A DNA stretch of 64,000 nucleotides, from assembly GCF_002327105.1 (NCBI RefSeq), contig NZ_CP023406.1:1054001-1118000 (forward strand), in the 5' to 3' direction. The number at the start of each line of letters is the position of its first letter. The first letter of the stretch is position 1. The position numbers were made by a program, and so were the translations under genes. The notes under the pieces are model-generated. The model worked only from the letters and a program-made list of their open reading frames with translations. It did not search any database and was not told the DNA's origin. Below, in pieces: positions 40,022 through 50,400 of this stretch. The stretch comes from Luteimonas chenhongjianii (GTDB taxonomy: Bacteria > Pseudomonadota > Gammaproteobacteria > Xanthomonadales > Xanthomonadaceae).

Positions 40022-40381
40022 GCCGACCGCCGCTCGCGCAGCACTGGCGCGGGGGCGGAAGACGTCCGGCCGGCTTCGCCGCGGATCGGCGCGCGGAGGG
40101 AACGAGCCCTTGCGACTGATCACGATCACACGCGGCGAACGCGGTGAGACTCCATTGCTGCAGAAGCGGCGGGGCGCGCGCAGGGACGCCTCGAGCGCCT
40201 TGGGGTCTGGCAGAGCCCGGGGGTTGCTGGGCCGCCGGCGTTGAAGCTTGTCGGCCTGCCGCGCTGGCCCGCGCATGTCGCGCCTGCCAGACCCATTGCC
40301 CGATGCGGTGGGACCGGTCCCGTTTCGCGGGGACGGCGCGGACGCCGCGAACCCGCTCAAGCGGGTCATCCCCAATCCCAC
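40022..40381. other. Intergenic region, nothing identified
   Basis: 360 bp between the convergent lptG and RDD-protein stops. Both-strand frames look like high-GC noise. No clear terminator or RNA gene was seen. Confidence 0.4.
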
Positions 40382-40873
40382 TCAGCCCTTGCGCGCGGGC
40401 TCGCGCATCAGTCGGGTTCCGCTCGCGCGGTCGTGCCAGGTCAGGCGGTCGCGATCGATCCAGGCCCACCAGAACCCCAACCCCCCGGCCAGCAGTGACA
40501 GCATTCCCACGCCGAAGCGCAGCCACAGTGCTTTGGTCGACGGGCGTTGGCCTGCGGAATCGCGCACCCGCAGCCGCCATGGCCGCATGCCGAGGGTCTG
40601 TCCGCCGGTCCGCCAGCTCGTCACCGCGTACAGGCCGGCGGCGACCACGCAGACCGCCCACAGCAGCCACTGCATCGCACTGAGCGGGCCGATGTTGTGG
40701 CGGACATCGCCGGCAATGAGCACGTCGATCAGCACGAACGGCACGGCGATCGCGAAGCACAGCGCGAGTACCGGCCACAGGTCGTAGAACATCGCAAGCA
40801 GCCGCCAGCCGATCAACGGGCGGGGCGGGCTGGCGACGGCGACAGTGGTGGCGGAAGCGTCGGGCGCGGACAT
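40382..40873 (-). CDS. RDD-family membrane protein
   Basis: 163 residues from the ATG at 40873. Three to four membrane segments are visible: [48 protein letters not shown], and [19 protein letters not shown]. The family Arg-Asp pair is represented by R24 and D31 in [12 protein letters not shown], and [15 protein letters not shown] and [14 protein letters not shown] are typical RDD segments. Function is unknown; some relatives affect ion homeostasis. Divergent from xerD. Confidence 0.88.
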   Translation of the reverse strand: MSAPDASATTVAVASPPRPLIGWRLLAMFYDLWPVLALCFAIAVPFVLIDVLIAGDVRHNIGPLSAMQWLLWAVCVVAAGLYAVTSWRTGGQTLGMRPWRLRVRDSAGQRPSTKALWLRFGVGMLSLLAGGLGFWWAWIDRDRLTWHDRASGTRLMREPARKG

Positions 40874-40942
40874 CGGCAGAGCATAGCGGGAGCTTCGACG
40901 CCGGTCGTGCCATCGAAGCTCCCGCCGCCTAAGCTGTGCGTC

Positions 40943-41917
40943 ATGTCCAGCACTGCGACCACACCTGCCGAGCGGCGCGCGCTTGCTGTCGCCCTGCCGG
41001 CGTTGCGCGACGACGACCGTCGCGACATCGAGGGATTCCTCGATGCGTTCTGGGCCGAGCACGGCATCGCGAGGCAGACGGCGGACGCATACCGGCGTGA
41101 CCTCGAAGGGTTCGCGCGCTGGCGCGACGGGCGCGATGGCGGTATCGCGCAGGCCGATCGCGCCGCGCTGTTCGAACATCTCGCCTGGCGTACCCGGCAT
41201 GGCTGGTCGCCGCGCAGCAATGCCCGCCTGCTGTCGGCGCTGCGCGCGTTCTTCGCCCATCGCCAGCGTCGCCATGGCCGGACGGACGACCCCACCGCCC
41301 TCCTGGACCCTCCGAAGCTGCCGCGTTCGCTGCCCAAGGCGCTGGGCGAATCGGAGATCGAGGCCCTGCTGGCCGCTCCCGACATCGACGACACCGAAGG
41401 CCTGCGCGACCGCACCATGCTGGAGCTGATGTACGCCTGCGGCCTGCGGGTCAGTGAACTGGTCGAGCTGCCGACCAATGGCGTGAATCTCCGGCAGGGC
41501 GTTCTGCGGGTGACCGGCAAGGGCGAGCGCACGCGGCTTGTGCCGCTGGGCGAGGAGGCCCAGCACTGGCTACAGCGCTATATCGCCGATGCGCGGCCGC
41601 TGCTCGCTGACGGGAAGCCTACGAGCGCGACTGCGGGCGACACCCCGCTGTTCCTCACCCGGCACCGCGTGGCGATGAGCCGCCAGCACTTCTGGTCGCT
41701 GGTGAAACGCTACGCGGGCGCGGCCGGTATCGACGCCCGCGTGAGTCCGCATGGCCTGCGGCACAGCTTCGCCACCCATCTGCTCAACCACGGCGCCGAC
41801 CTGCGCGCACTGCAGATGCTGCTCGGCCACAGCTCGCTGTCGACGACCCAGATCTACACCCTGGTCGCGCGCGAGCAGCTCAAACGCCTGCACGCCACGC
41901 ATCATCCGAGGGGTTGA
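40943..41917 (+). CDS. xerD: Site-specific tyrosine recombinase XerD
   Basis: 324 residues from the ATG at 40943. With XerC it resolves chromosome dimers at dif. The N-terminal SAM-like domain covers about 25-115. The catalytic set is complete: R169 (CGLRVSEL), K193 (TGKGER), H270-x-x-R273 ([12 protein letters not shown]), H296 (LLGHSSLS) and the nucleophile Y305 (TQIYT). A non-standard insert of about 15 residues ([12 protein letters not shown]) precedes the TPLFLTRH strand. The next gene is dsbC, the conserved xerD-dsbC neighbourhood, so this is the chromosomal recombinase rather than a phage integrase. Confidence 0.95.
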   Translation: MSSTATTPAERRALAVALPALRDDDRRDIEGFLDAFWAEHGIARQTADAYRRDLEGFARWRDGRDGGIAQADRAALFEHLAWRTRHGWSPRSNARLLSALRAFFAHRQRRHGRTDDPTALLDPPKLPRSLPKALGESEIEALLAAPDIDDTEGLRDRTMLELMYACGLRVSELVELPTNGVNLRQGVLRVTGKGERTRLVPLGEEAQHWLQRYIADARPLLADGKPTSATAGDTPLFLTRHRVAMSRQHFWSLVKRYAGAAGIDARVSPHGLRHSFATHLLNHGADLRALQMLLGHSSLSTTQIYTLVAREQLKRLHATHHPRG

Positions 41918-42228
41918 GCGGGCGTGCCCGGGGCCGGGTGCGCGACGTGCTTGCCGGCTGGATGGGGGGCGAGGTCATGGCTCACGGCTTTTTCGGCCCT
42001 GCTCGCAGCCGCAAGGGTTTCGGCGGCTCCGTGAGGGCGCGCGATTGGCGGATCGCCCGGCCGCGGCCAGACCATCCCGGCGCCCGGCCACGTCATGTCA
42101 CGTCATTCCGCGGCGCCCTGCCGCATCACCGACGCACGGCGGCCGCCCAAGTGGGGGCCGGAACCGGTTCAGACCTTCGTGCCAGAATGGCGGCTTCCGG
42201 GATCCCCCGCTCTTGGTCGCCACATTCG
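41918..42228. other. Intergenic region, nothing identified
   Basis: 311 bp between xerD and dsbC. The reading frame upstream of the dsbC ATG is open but its residues (GGSVRARDWRIARPRPDHPG) are not protein-like. No terminator or repeat was seen. Confidence 0.4.
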
Positions 42229-43041
42229 ATGAAGCGATACGTGTTCGCGCTGCTCGGCGCCTTCAGTCTGTCCGCCTGCGCCCAGAATCCGGGCGCCTCC
42301 GACGCCGCGCCGGCCACCGCGGGTGCGGCGGCATCCACGCCCACCGCCGTCGAAGCACCGGCCGGCTCGCCGGCGGCCAAGGCCCGGGACGCGATCCTGT
42401 CGATCAACCCGCAGGTATCGGTCGAGAGCGTCGCCGATGCGCCGCTGCCGGGGTTCCAGGAAGTCATCGTGTCGGGCCAGGTCCTCTACGTCAGCAACGA
42501 CGGCCGCTACGTGATGCAGGGCAGCCTGTTCGACGCGCGCGAACAGCGCGACCTGAGCCAGGCGGGCCTGTCGAAGCTGCGCCAGCGGCTGCTGTCGGAG
42601 GTCCCCGAGGACCAGCGGATCATCTTCGCTCCGGCGAATCCCAAGTACACGGTTTCGGTGTTCACCGATGTCGAGTGCGGCTATTGCCGCCGCCTGCACG
42701 AGGAAGTCGCCGAGTACAACAAGCGTGGCATCGCGATCGAGTACCTGGCCTTCCCGCGCATGGGCCCGGGCAGCGACGACTTCCGCCTGATGGAATCGGT
42801 CTGGTGCGCCAGCGATCGCAAGCAGGCACTGACCGCTGCGAAGTCCGGCCGTCGGGTCGAGCCTCGTACCTGCGAGAACCCGGTCGCCGCGCATTACGCG
42901 CTGGGCCAGCGCGCCGGTCTGACCGGCACGCCGATGATCATTGCCACCGACGGCACCCAGATGCCCGGCTACATGCCGCCCGACCAGCTCCTCGAGGCCC
43001 TGCAGCGCCTCGACGGGGCGGCGGTGGGCGGCGCGCGCTGA
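42229..43041 (+). CDS. dsbC: Disulfide isomerase DsbC family, probably lipidated
   Basis: 270 residues from the ATG at 42229. DsbC rearranges wrong disulfides in periplasmic proteins and is kept reduced by DsbD, also in this window. The active site is C150-G-Y-C153 (DVECGYCRRLH), and LTGTPMIIATDGTQMPGYMP carries the cis-Pro. The N-terminal dimerisation domain covers about 50-110. The signal sequence ends in LSAC17, a lipobox, followed by a flexible Ala/Pro linker, so the protein may be an outer-membrane or inner-membrane lipoprotein, unlike soluble E. coli DsbC. Confidence 0.92.
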   Translation: MKRYVFALLGAFSLSACAQNPGASDAAPATAGAAASTPTAVEAPAGSPAAKARDAILSINPQVSVESVADAPLPGFQEVIVSGQVLYVSNDGRYVMQGSLFDAREQRDLSQAGLSKLRQRLLSEVPEDQRIIFAPANPKYTVSVFTDVECGYCRRLHEEVAEYNKRGIAIEYLAFPRMGPGSDDFRLMESVWCASDRKQALTAAKSGRRVEPRTCENPVAAHYALGQRAGLTGTPMIIATDGTQMPGYMPPDQLLEALQRLDGAAVGGAR

Positions 43042-43081
43042 CCCGCGCAGCCGGCCCGCGCTCGCGGTGGGGGCGGCGGGC

Positions 43082-43105
43082 CCGGCCATTGGCTACAATG
43101 GCCGG
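43082..43105. repeat. Perfect inverted repeat before purL
   Basis: CCGGCCATTG, loop GCTA, CAATGGCCGG: 10-bp arms. It lies 41 bp after the dsbC stop and 25 bp before the purL ATG, and contains a TACAAT that could be a -10 element. It has no T tract and is not a PurR box. Confidence 0.7.
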
Positions 43106-43129
43106 CCCTGAAAATCGGTGTCCCCGGAC

Positions 43130-46100
43130 ATGATCGTCCTCGAGGGCCAACAGGCCCTGTCACCGTTCCGTCGCGAACGGCTTGAAGCACGTCTGCAGTC
43201 GGTGTCGCCCACGCTCCGCGTGGTTGGCGCCTGGCATGTCTACTTCGTCGAGGCCGAGCCCGGGCGGACGCCCGACGACGCCACGCTCCGACGCATCCTC
43301 GAGGTCGACGCCGGCCCGGCGACGGCGTGCGCCGACGGCGCGGTCACGCGCTATGTGTCGCCGCGCCTCGGCACGATTTCGCCATGGGCGAGCAAGGCCA
43401 CCGAGCTGCTGCGGGGCGCCGGCCTGCCGGTGCATCGCGTCGAGCGCGGGCTGCGGCTGGATCTGGCCGGCTGGCCGGAGGATGCCGCGCTGCAGGCGGC
43501 AGTCGCCAAGCTGCTGCACGATCCGATGACGCAGTCGCTGCTGGCCGATGTCCGGGCCGCCGACGCGCTGTTCGCGGTGCCGGCGCGCGGCGCCCTCGAG
43601 CGCATTGCGCTTGCCGATCTCGATGACGCCAACCGGCGTCTGGGACTGGCGCTCGCCGATGACGAGATCGCCTACCTGCGCGAGCGCTTCGGCGCGCTGG
43701 GGCGCGACCCCTCGGATGTCGAGCTGATGATGTTCGCCCAGGCGAACTCCGAGCATTGCCGGCACAAGATCTTCAACGCCTCCTGGACCATCGACGGCGA
43801 GGACATGCAGCGCAGCAACGGCCGCCCCGAGTCGCTGTTCGGCATGATCCGCCATACCCATGCGCAGACCCCCGAGCACACGCTGTCGGCCTACAGCGAC
43901 AACGCTGCGGTCGTCGAAGGCTATCCGGCGCAGCGGTTCCGTCCCGATCCGGTGTCGTTCGAATACCGCAGCGAGCCGCTGGTCGAGAGCGCGTTCTGCA
44001 TCAAGGTCGAGACCCACAACCATCCCACCGCGATCTCGCCGTTCGCCGGCGCGGCCACCGGCGCCGGTGGGGAGATTCGCGACGAGGGCGCGACCGGTCG
44101 CGGCGGCAAGCCCAAGGCCGGTCTGACCGGCTTCTCGGTCTCGCACCTGCGCATTCCGACGCTGCCGCAGCCGTGGGAGGCGCCGCGCGCGCTGAACCCG
44201 CGCATGGCACCGGCGCTGGAGATCATGCTCGACGGCCCGCTTGGCGGTGCCGCGTTCAACAACGAGTTCGGCCGCCCGAATCTGCTGGGCTATTTCCGCA
44301 GCTTCGAGCTGCCGGAAGGCGAGGACGGCCTGGTCCGCGGCTACGACAAGCCGATCATGCTCGCCGGCGGCCTGGGCGCGATCGATCGCGTGATGGTCGA
44401 GAAGAAGACCCTCTCCCCCGGCGACGCGGTCGTCGTGCTCGGCGGTCCGGCGATGCTGATCGGCCTGGGCGGCGGCGCGGCGAGTTCGGTGGCCTCGGGC
44501 GAGAGCGCCGAAGACCTGGACTTCGCCAGCGTGCAGCGCGACAACCCGGAAATGGAGCGCCGCGTGCAGGAGGTCATCGACCGCTGCGTGGCGATGGGTG
44601 ATCACAATCCCATCCTGTGGTTCCACGATGTCGGCGCGGGCGGCCTGTCGAATGCGATTCCCGAACTTCTGCACGACTCGGGCGTCGGCGGTGTCGTCGA
44701 TCTCGACCGGGTGCCGAGTGACGATCCCTCGTTGTCGCCGATGCAGCTGTGGTGCAACGAATCGCAGGAGCGCTACGTCCTGGGCATTCCGCAGGATCGC
44801 GTCGCGGAATTCCAGGCGCTGTGCGCGCGGGAGCGCTGCCCGGTGGCGATCGTCGGCGTGGCGACGGCGAAGGAGCATCTGACCGTCGGACATGGCGCCA
44901 CGCCCGACACGGTCGGCAGCGGTCGCGACTGGCCCATCGACCTGCCCATGGACCTGCTGTTCGGCAAGCCGCCGAAGATGCACCGCGACACCGGGCGCCT
45001 GGCGCCGCATCGCTGGCCGGCGCTCAACAGCCGCGCCATCGACCTCCACGAAGCCGGTCTGCGGGTGCTGGCGCATCCGACCGTCGCGTCGAAGTCGTTC
45101 CTGGTCACCATCGGCGATCGCAGCGTGGGCGGGCTGACCGCGCGCGACCAGATGGTCGGCCCCTGGCAGCTGCCGGTGGCGGACTGCGCGATCACGCTGT
45201 CAGGGTTCGATGGCTACACCGGCGAGGCGATGGCGATCGGTGAGCGCAGCCCGCTGGCGCTGATCGATTCCGCCGCCGCCGCGCGCATGGCCGTGGGCGA
45301 GGCGATCACCAATCTGTGCGCCGCGCCGGTCGAAACCCTGCACCGGGTCAAGCTCTCGGCGAACTGGATGGCCGCGGCCGGGCATCCCGGCGAGGACGCG
45401 CGGTTGTTCGATGCCGTGCATGCGGTCGCGATGGAGCTGTGCCCGGACATCGATCTGGCCATTCCGGTCGGCAAGGATTCGCTGTCCATGCAGGCGCAGT
45501 GGCAGGGCGGCGACGGTCCCCACAAGGTGGTCTCGCCGGTCTCGCTGGTGATCACCGCGTTCGCGCCGGTGACCGACGTGCGCACGCAGCTCACCCCCTT
45601 GCTGGCGCGCGAGCCCGACTCGGAGATCTGGCTGATCGGCCTGGGCGCCGGCAAGCAGCGCCTCGGCGGCTCGGTCCTGGCGCAGTGCTTCGACGGGTTC
45701 GGCGGCCCGTGTCCCGATGTCGATGAGCCGGACCGGCTCAAGGCCTTCTTCGAACTGATCTGCGAAGCGCGCGAGGCCGGACTTCTGCGCGCCTATCACG
45801 ACCGCTCCGACGGCGGCGCGTTCGCGGCGCTGTGCGAAATGGCGTTCTGCGCCCATGTGGGCCTCGACATCGACCTCGATGGCTGGGGCGACGGCCGCAA
45901 CCGCGACGCCATGCGCACCCTGTTCTCCGAGGAGCTCGGCGCCGTGGTGCAGATCGCCTGCGAAGACCGCGCCGAGTTCGCCGATCTGGTGGCACGTCAT
46001 GGCTTGATCGACTGCGCCCAGCGCATCGCCAGGCCGACCACCGCGAACACGATCCGCGTGCTCGACGCCGATGGCGTGCTGGCCGAGTGGAAGTGGGAAA

Positions 46101-47035
46101 CGCTGTTCGACGCATGGTGGTCGGTCAGCCACGCGATGCAGGCGTTGCGTGACAACCCCGCCTGCGCCGACGAGGAGCGGGCGAGCGCACGCCGGTTCGA
46201 TGCCCCGCCGATGCGTCCGGTGCTGAGCTTCGATCCGGCGGAAGACGTGGCGGCGCCGTACATCGCCACCGGCGCCCGGCCGCGGGTCGCGGTGCTGCGC
46301 GAGCAGGGCGTCAATGGCCAGATCGAGATGGCCGCAGGTTTCGACCGCGCCGGTTTCACCGCGATCGACGTGCACATGAGCGACCTGATCGAGGGGCGCG
46401 TGGACCTGGCCACCATGCAGGGTCTGGTCGCCTGTGGCGGCTTCAGCTATGGCGACGTGCTGGGTGCAGGCCGCGGCTGGGCGACCTCGATCCTGGAGCG
46501 TCCGGCGCTGCGCGAGGCCTTCGCCGCGTTCTTCGCCCGCGGCGATACCTTCTCGCTGGGCGTCTGCAACGGCTGCCAGATGCTGTCGCAGCTCAAGCCG
46601 ATCATCCCCGGTGCCCAGCACTGGCCACGCTTCCTGCGCAATCGCAGCGAACAGTTCGAAGCCCGCTTCGGTCTGCTCGAGGTCGAGGACTCGCCGTCGC
46701 TGTTCCTCTCCGGCATGGCCGGCTCGCGCTTGCCGGTGGCGATCGCCCACGGTGAGGGACGCGTCGCGTTCGACAACGACGCCGATCGCGTTGCCGCCAC
46801 GGTCGCTCTGCGCTACGTGGACGGCGACGGACCCGCGCAGCACTACCCGGCCAACCCCAACGGCTCGCAGGACGCCATTGCCGGTCTCGCGTCCAGCGAT
46901 GGCCGCGCGACGATCCTCATGCCGCACCCCGAGCGCACGCCGCGTACGGCCAATCTGAGCTGGGCGCCGGAAAATTGGCCCGAGGACAGCCCATGGCTGC
47001 GCCTGTTCAGAAACGCAAGAGTCGCTTTGGGTTAA
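43130..47035 (+). CDS. purL: Phosphoribosylformylglycinamidine synthase, single-chain
   Basis: 1301 residues from the ATG at 43130; a GTG at 43118 would add four residues. It converts FGAR plus glutamine and ATP to FGAM, step 4 of purine synthesis. The large proteobacterial form combines an N-terminal PurS-like domain (about 1-150), a linker, two AIRS-type ATP domains ([56 protein letters not shown]) and a C-terminal glutamine amidotransferase (about 1055-1301) with [10 protein letters not shown] (nucleophile Cys) and MPHPERTPR. Two hairpins follow the gene. Confidence 0.98.
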   Translation: MIVLEGQQALSPFRRERLEARLQSVSPTLRVVGAWHVYFVEAEPGRTPDDATLRRILEVDAGPATACADGAVTRYVSPRLGTISPWASKATELLRGAGLPVHRVERGLRLDLAGWPEDAALQAAVAKLLHDPMTQSLLADVRAADALFAVPARGALERIALADLDDANRRLGLALADDEIAYLRERFGALGRDPSDVELMMFAQANSEHCRHKIFNASWTIDGEDMQRSNGRPESLFGMIRHTHAQTPEHTLSAYSDNAAVVEGYPAQRFRPDPVSFEYRSEPLVESAFCIKVETHNHPTAISPFAGAATGAGGEIRDEGATGRGGKPKAGLTGFSVSHLRIPTLPQPWEAPRALNPRMAPALEIMLDGPLGGAAFNNEFGRPNLLGYFRSFELPEGEDGLVRGYDKPIMLAGGLGAIDRVMVEKKTLSPGDAVVVLGGPAMLIGLGGGAASSVASGESAEDLDFASVQRDNPEMERRVQEVIDRCVAMGDHNPILWFHDVGAGGLSNAIPELLHDSGVGGVVDLDRVPSDDPSLSPMQLWCNESQERYVLGIPQDRVAEFQALCARERCPVAIVGVATAKEHLTVGHGATPDTVGSGRDWPIDLPMDLLFGKPPKMHRDTGRLAPHRWPALNSRAIDLHEAGLRVLAHPTVASKSFLVTIGDRSVGGLTARDQMVGPWQLPVADCAITLSGFDGYTGEAMAIGERSPLALIDSAAAARMAVGEAITNLCAAPVETLHRVKLSANWMAAAGHPGEDARLFDAVHAVAMELCPDIDLAIPVGKDSLSMQAQWQGGDGPHKVVSPVSLVITAFAPVTDVRTQLTPLLAREPDSEIWLIGLGAGKQRLGGSVLAQCFDGFGGPCPDVDEPDRLKAFFELICEAREAGLLRAYHDRSDGGAFAALCEMAFCAHVGLDIDLDGWGDGRNRDAMRTLFSEELGAVVQIACEDRAEFADLVARHGLIDCAQRIARPTTANTIRVLDADGVLAEWKWETLFDAWWSVSHAMQALRDNPACADEERASARRFDAPPMRPVLSFDPAEDVAAPYIATGARPRVAVLREQGVNGQIEMAAGFDRAGFTAIDVHMSDLIEGRVDLATMQGLVACGGFSYGDVLGAGRGWATSILERPALREAFAAFFARGDTFSLGVCNGCQMLSQLKPIIPGAQHWPRFLRNRSEQFEARFGLLEVEDSPSLFLSGMAGSRLPVAIAHGEGRVAFDNDADRVAATVALRYVDGDGPAQHYPANPNGSQDAIAGLASSDGRATILMPHPERTPRTANLSWAPENWPEDSPWLRLFRNARVALG

Positions 47036-47038
47036 TTA

Positions 47039-47062
47039 AAACCGCTTTGAATTCAGCGGTTT
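47039..47062 (+). terminator. First hairpin after purL
   Basis: AAACCGCT, 8-nt loop, AGCGGTTT, 3 bp after the purL TAA. Confidence 0.6.
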
Positions 47063-47077
47063 ATGGCCTTTAAAAAC

Positions 47078-47109
47078 AGCCCCGGCGCGCAATCGCCGGG
47101 GCTTTTTTC
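47078..47109 (+). terminator. Main purL terminator
   Basis: AGCCCCGGCG, 6-nt loop, CGCCGGGGCT, then TTTTT. A classical strong intrinsic terminator. Confidence 0.95.
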
Positions 47110-47126
47110 GTGATCAAATATAAATA

Positions 47127-47142
47127 TGTGACGCAGGTCACG
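47127..47142. promoter_or_regulatory. CRP/Clp-type binding site upstream of the adhesin gene
   Basis: TGTGA-CGCAGG-TCACG matches the CRP-family consensus TGTGA-N6-TCACA in nine of ten positions. Xanthomonads carry Clp, a CRP homologue with the same recognition sequence that responds to cyclic di-GMP. It is about 85 bp before the tentative promoter. Confidence 0.65.
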
Positions 47143-47354
47143 TAAATGATCGCATGCGGCAGTCATGAGCCGTTTAAGTCGTTGATCGGTGGAAATTGTC
47201 AGGTTTTGTCCTTGACGGGCACATAACGCGGCGCAAGTATCGACGGAAATCCGGCGTTTGGGGGCGGTTCAACTTGTGCAAGACCACGAACGCGGTCCCC
47301 GGTGCCGCCCCAATTGCCGCTCCGGCGGCCCCCGCCCACGCGATGTAGGAATCC

Positions 47355-47389
47355 AGCCCACGGCCTGCGCAAGGTCGTGGCTTTTTTTT
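47355..47389 (+). terminator. Intrinsic terminator in the adhesin leader (possible attenuator)
   Basis: AGCC-(C bulge)-ACGGCC, 7-nt loop, GGTCGTGGCT, followed by eight consecutive T. It ends 32 bp before the adhesin start codon, between the likely promoter and the gene. CCACGA at 47284-47289 could pair with TCGTGG at 47375-47380 and compete with the terminator stem. Confidence 0.75.
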
Positions 47390-47421
47390 ACCTATCAGAT
47401 CAGCGACTTGGAGAGGATCGA

Positions 47422-50400
47422 ATGAACCGGATCTATCGGAAGGTTTGGAGCCACGCGCTCAGGCAGCTCGTGGTGGCATCGGAACTTGCCACTGGAGATT
47501 CGACGACCGGAAGCGCGTCGCGTGTGGTGGACCGCCGCGGTCCCGCTGTGCTCTCGGCTGCCATGCTCCTGGTCCTGTCGGGAGCTGGTCTTCCCCTCTG
47601 GGCGCAGTCCACGGCGGTCGGGGGCGCGGGCTCGTGTGCGGTGGTCACCGGTGGCCGTCTCGTGGTCACCCAGTGCGCAATTACCGGAAGCGCAAACGCA
47701 TCCGGTGCCAACGCCACAGCGTTCGGCGCGCAGGCGGTCGCGAGCGGTGCCCAGGCGACAGCCCTGGGCTATGCAGCCCAGGCGACGGGCCCCAACTCCA
47801 CCGCAACCGGTGCCAACGCGCGCGCGACCGCCAACAGCGCGACCGCTTCCGGTGCGAACGCGCGCGCGTCCGCCGCGAATGCCTCGGCCATCGGTGCGGG
47901 CGCAACGGCGGGCGCCACCGGCGCCACCGCGCTGGGGTCCAACGCGCAGGCATCGCGCGCGCAATCGACTGCGGTGGGCTTCACCGCGCAGGCGCTCGCA
48001 GACGGTGGAACCGCCGTGGGTCGGGCAGCTACGGTGCGCGCAGGGGCAACCGACGCGGTTGCGATCGGCCACGGGTCGGTCGCGACCGAAGCGGATACGG
48101 TTTCGTTCGGCGACGGTGTTGGCACCGGCGCTGCGGGGACGCCTGCGACGCGTCGTCTGGTCAACGTCGCCGACGGCATCGCCGACAGCGACGCGGCCAC
48201 GGTGGGCCAGGTGGACGATGCGGTCGCGGTATCCACCCGCCACTTCCAGGCCACCGGCGATGACGATGCGATCGTCGAAGGCGATGAAGCGGTGGCGGCC
48301 GGCGCCGGAGCTTTTGCGGAAGGGGACTTCACGACGGCGGTGGGTTCGAACGCCTCGGCGTTCGAGCAGGGTGCCAGCGCGCTGGGCAGCGGCGCGGTGG
48401 CGAGCGGCTTGGAGGCCACCGCGATCGGTTACGGCAGCAGCGCCCTGGCCGACCAGGCCACCGCGACAGGTGCGGGTGCCAGCGCAAGCGGGCCGGGCGC
48501 CACCGCCTCGGGCGCGGGCGCGCAGGCCTCCGGGACCGAAGCGTCGGCCATCGGCTACATCGCCGATGCCTCCGGCGAAGGCGCGACTGCAGTGGGCGCC
48601 GAGAGCGTGGCAGCGGGCGCGCAGTCCGCCGCGTTCGGCCTGCAGGCGCAAGCCGAGGGCGAATTCTCGACCGCAGTCGGCGCTGGCGCTTCGAGCGCCG
48701 GCTTCAACAGCACCGCAGTCGGAAATGCGAGCAGTGCGGCGGGCATTCTGGGCCTGGCCGTCGGCGCGGACAGCCAGGCTTCCGGCGATTTCAGCACGGC
48801 GGTCGGGACCGTCGCCGTCGCGTCGGGAGACGACAGCGTGGCGCTCGGCCTGTATGCCGAGGCGTCGGGCTCGCGCGCAGTCGCGCTGGGCGCGTATTCG
48901 GTTGCCGACCGCAGCGACAGCGTCTCGGTCGGCTCGGCAGGCAACGAACGGCAGATCACCAATGTCGCCGATGGCACTGAGACGACGGACGCGGTGAATC
49001 TCGGCCAGCTCGAAAGCGCGACCGCGCAACTGGCCTATGTACAGGCGACCGGTGACGGCCAGGCCTTTGCTGCCGGTGAGGAGGCGACGGCGGTGGGTTC
49101 CGACGCGTTCGCCGACGGCGACTACGCCACGTCGGTCGGCTCGGGCAGCAGCGCCTACGGCCAGGGCGCCTCCGCATTCGGATCGGGCGCGCAGGCCGAT
49201 GGCCAGTACGCGAGCGCGTCCGGCTACGGCGCTTCTGCGAGCGCTGATTCCGCGACGGCTGTCGGAGGCACGCTTTACTACACGGATCCATCCACTGGCG
49301 AGGTCCTGCTCGACCGCAACACTGCCGCCTCCAATGTCGGGGCCTCCGCATTCGGCGCGGGCGCCGAGGCCTCGGGTGCGTTCTCCACCGCAACCGGCGC
49401 TGGTGCCACCGCCGAAGGGGGGCAGTCCACGGCTACCGGTTACAGCAGCACCGCCGGCGCGGACTATGCCACCGCCGCGGGCGGCTTCTCGGAGGCCACG
49501 GCCAACTTCTCGACTGCGCTTGGCTATGGCACGAACGCTTCCGCTGCCAATGCCACCGCTGTCGGCGTCGGCGCGAGCGCCAGCGGCACCAGCGCCGTGG
49601 CCGTCGGCAGCAGCGCAAACGCAAGCGTCGCCAGCGGCGTGGCGGTCGGCGGATCTTCGCAGGCGACAGGGACCAACGGCACTGCGGTCGGCGGCTCGAG
49701 CCGGGCCACCGGTGCCAACGCCACTGCAGTCGGCCAGTTCGCCTGGGCGACGGCCGTCGGCACGACCGCGATGGGCCGCGATTCGTTCGCCTACGGGCAG
49801 AACGCGACAGCGCTCGGTCTGAGCGCATGGGCAAATGGCGTGAACAGTGTCGCGCTCGGTGCGGGGGCGCGTGCGACCGAAGAAGGCGTGGTATCGATCG
49901 GCAACGGCACTGGCGCGAGCGGCTTCCCTGCGACGCGCCGCATCACCAATCTCGCGCCGGGCATCAATGCCACCGACGCGGTGAACCGGGCCCAGCTCGA
50001 TGCCGTGGCCGAAGTCGCGGAAAGCACCAGCAAGTACTTCACCGCGACCGGCGGCGCGGACAACGACAACGCGGCAGCGGCCGATGGCGAGTACGCCACT
50101 GCCGCAGGCGAGAGTGCCTATGCCGGCGCCGACGGCGCTTCGGCCTTCGGCAGCGGCGCGTTTGCATTGGGCGATCAGGCGACGGCAGTCGGCTTCAACG
50201 CCACCGCGGAAGGCCAGAACAGCGCCGCCTTCGGCGCGGGCGCGAGCGCGTCGGGTGCGGCCAGCGTGGCGGTCGGCGGGACGGCGGTTGACGAGAATGG
50301 CGAGCCGCTGCTCCTCGATGCGGACGGCCTGCCGGTCGAAGTCGCCGCGACCAGTGCGGGCGTGGCGGGCACGGCCGTCGGCGCGAGCGCAAGCGCCAGC

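Larger units (their letters stand above)
47036..47421. other. Control region between purL and the adhesin gene
   Basis: 386 bp, partly AT-rich, with an ordered set of signals: two terminator hairpins for purL (47039-47109), a CRP/Clp-type site (47127-47142), a possible promoter (TTGACG at 47212, AAGTAT at 47235, 17-nt spacer; weak), and a leader with its own intrinsic terminator and T8 tract (47355-47389) before the adhesin ATG at 47422. No protein gene. Confidence 0.6.

Noticed and set aside
40022..40381. Possible RNA gene or small gene between lptG and the RDD gene
   Set aside because: No tRNA-like fold, terminator or credible small frame could be found by eye.
40943..41917. Tyrosine recombinase as the integrase of a mobile island
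   Set aside because: It has XerD-type length and motifs and sits beside dsbC in the standard chromosomal arrangement, with no attachment repeats or phage genes near it.
43082..43105. PurR operator before purL
   Set aside because: The sequence does not resemble ACGCAAACGTTTGCGT; it is reported only as an inverted repeat.
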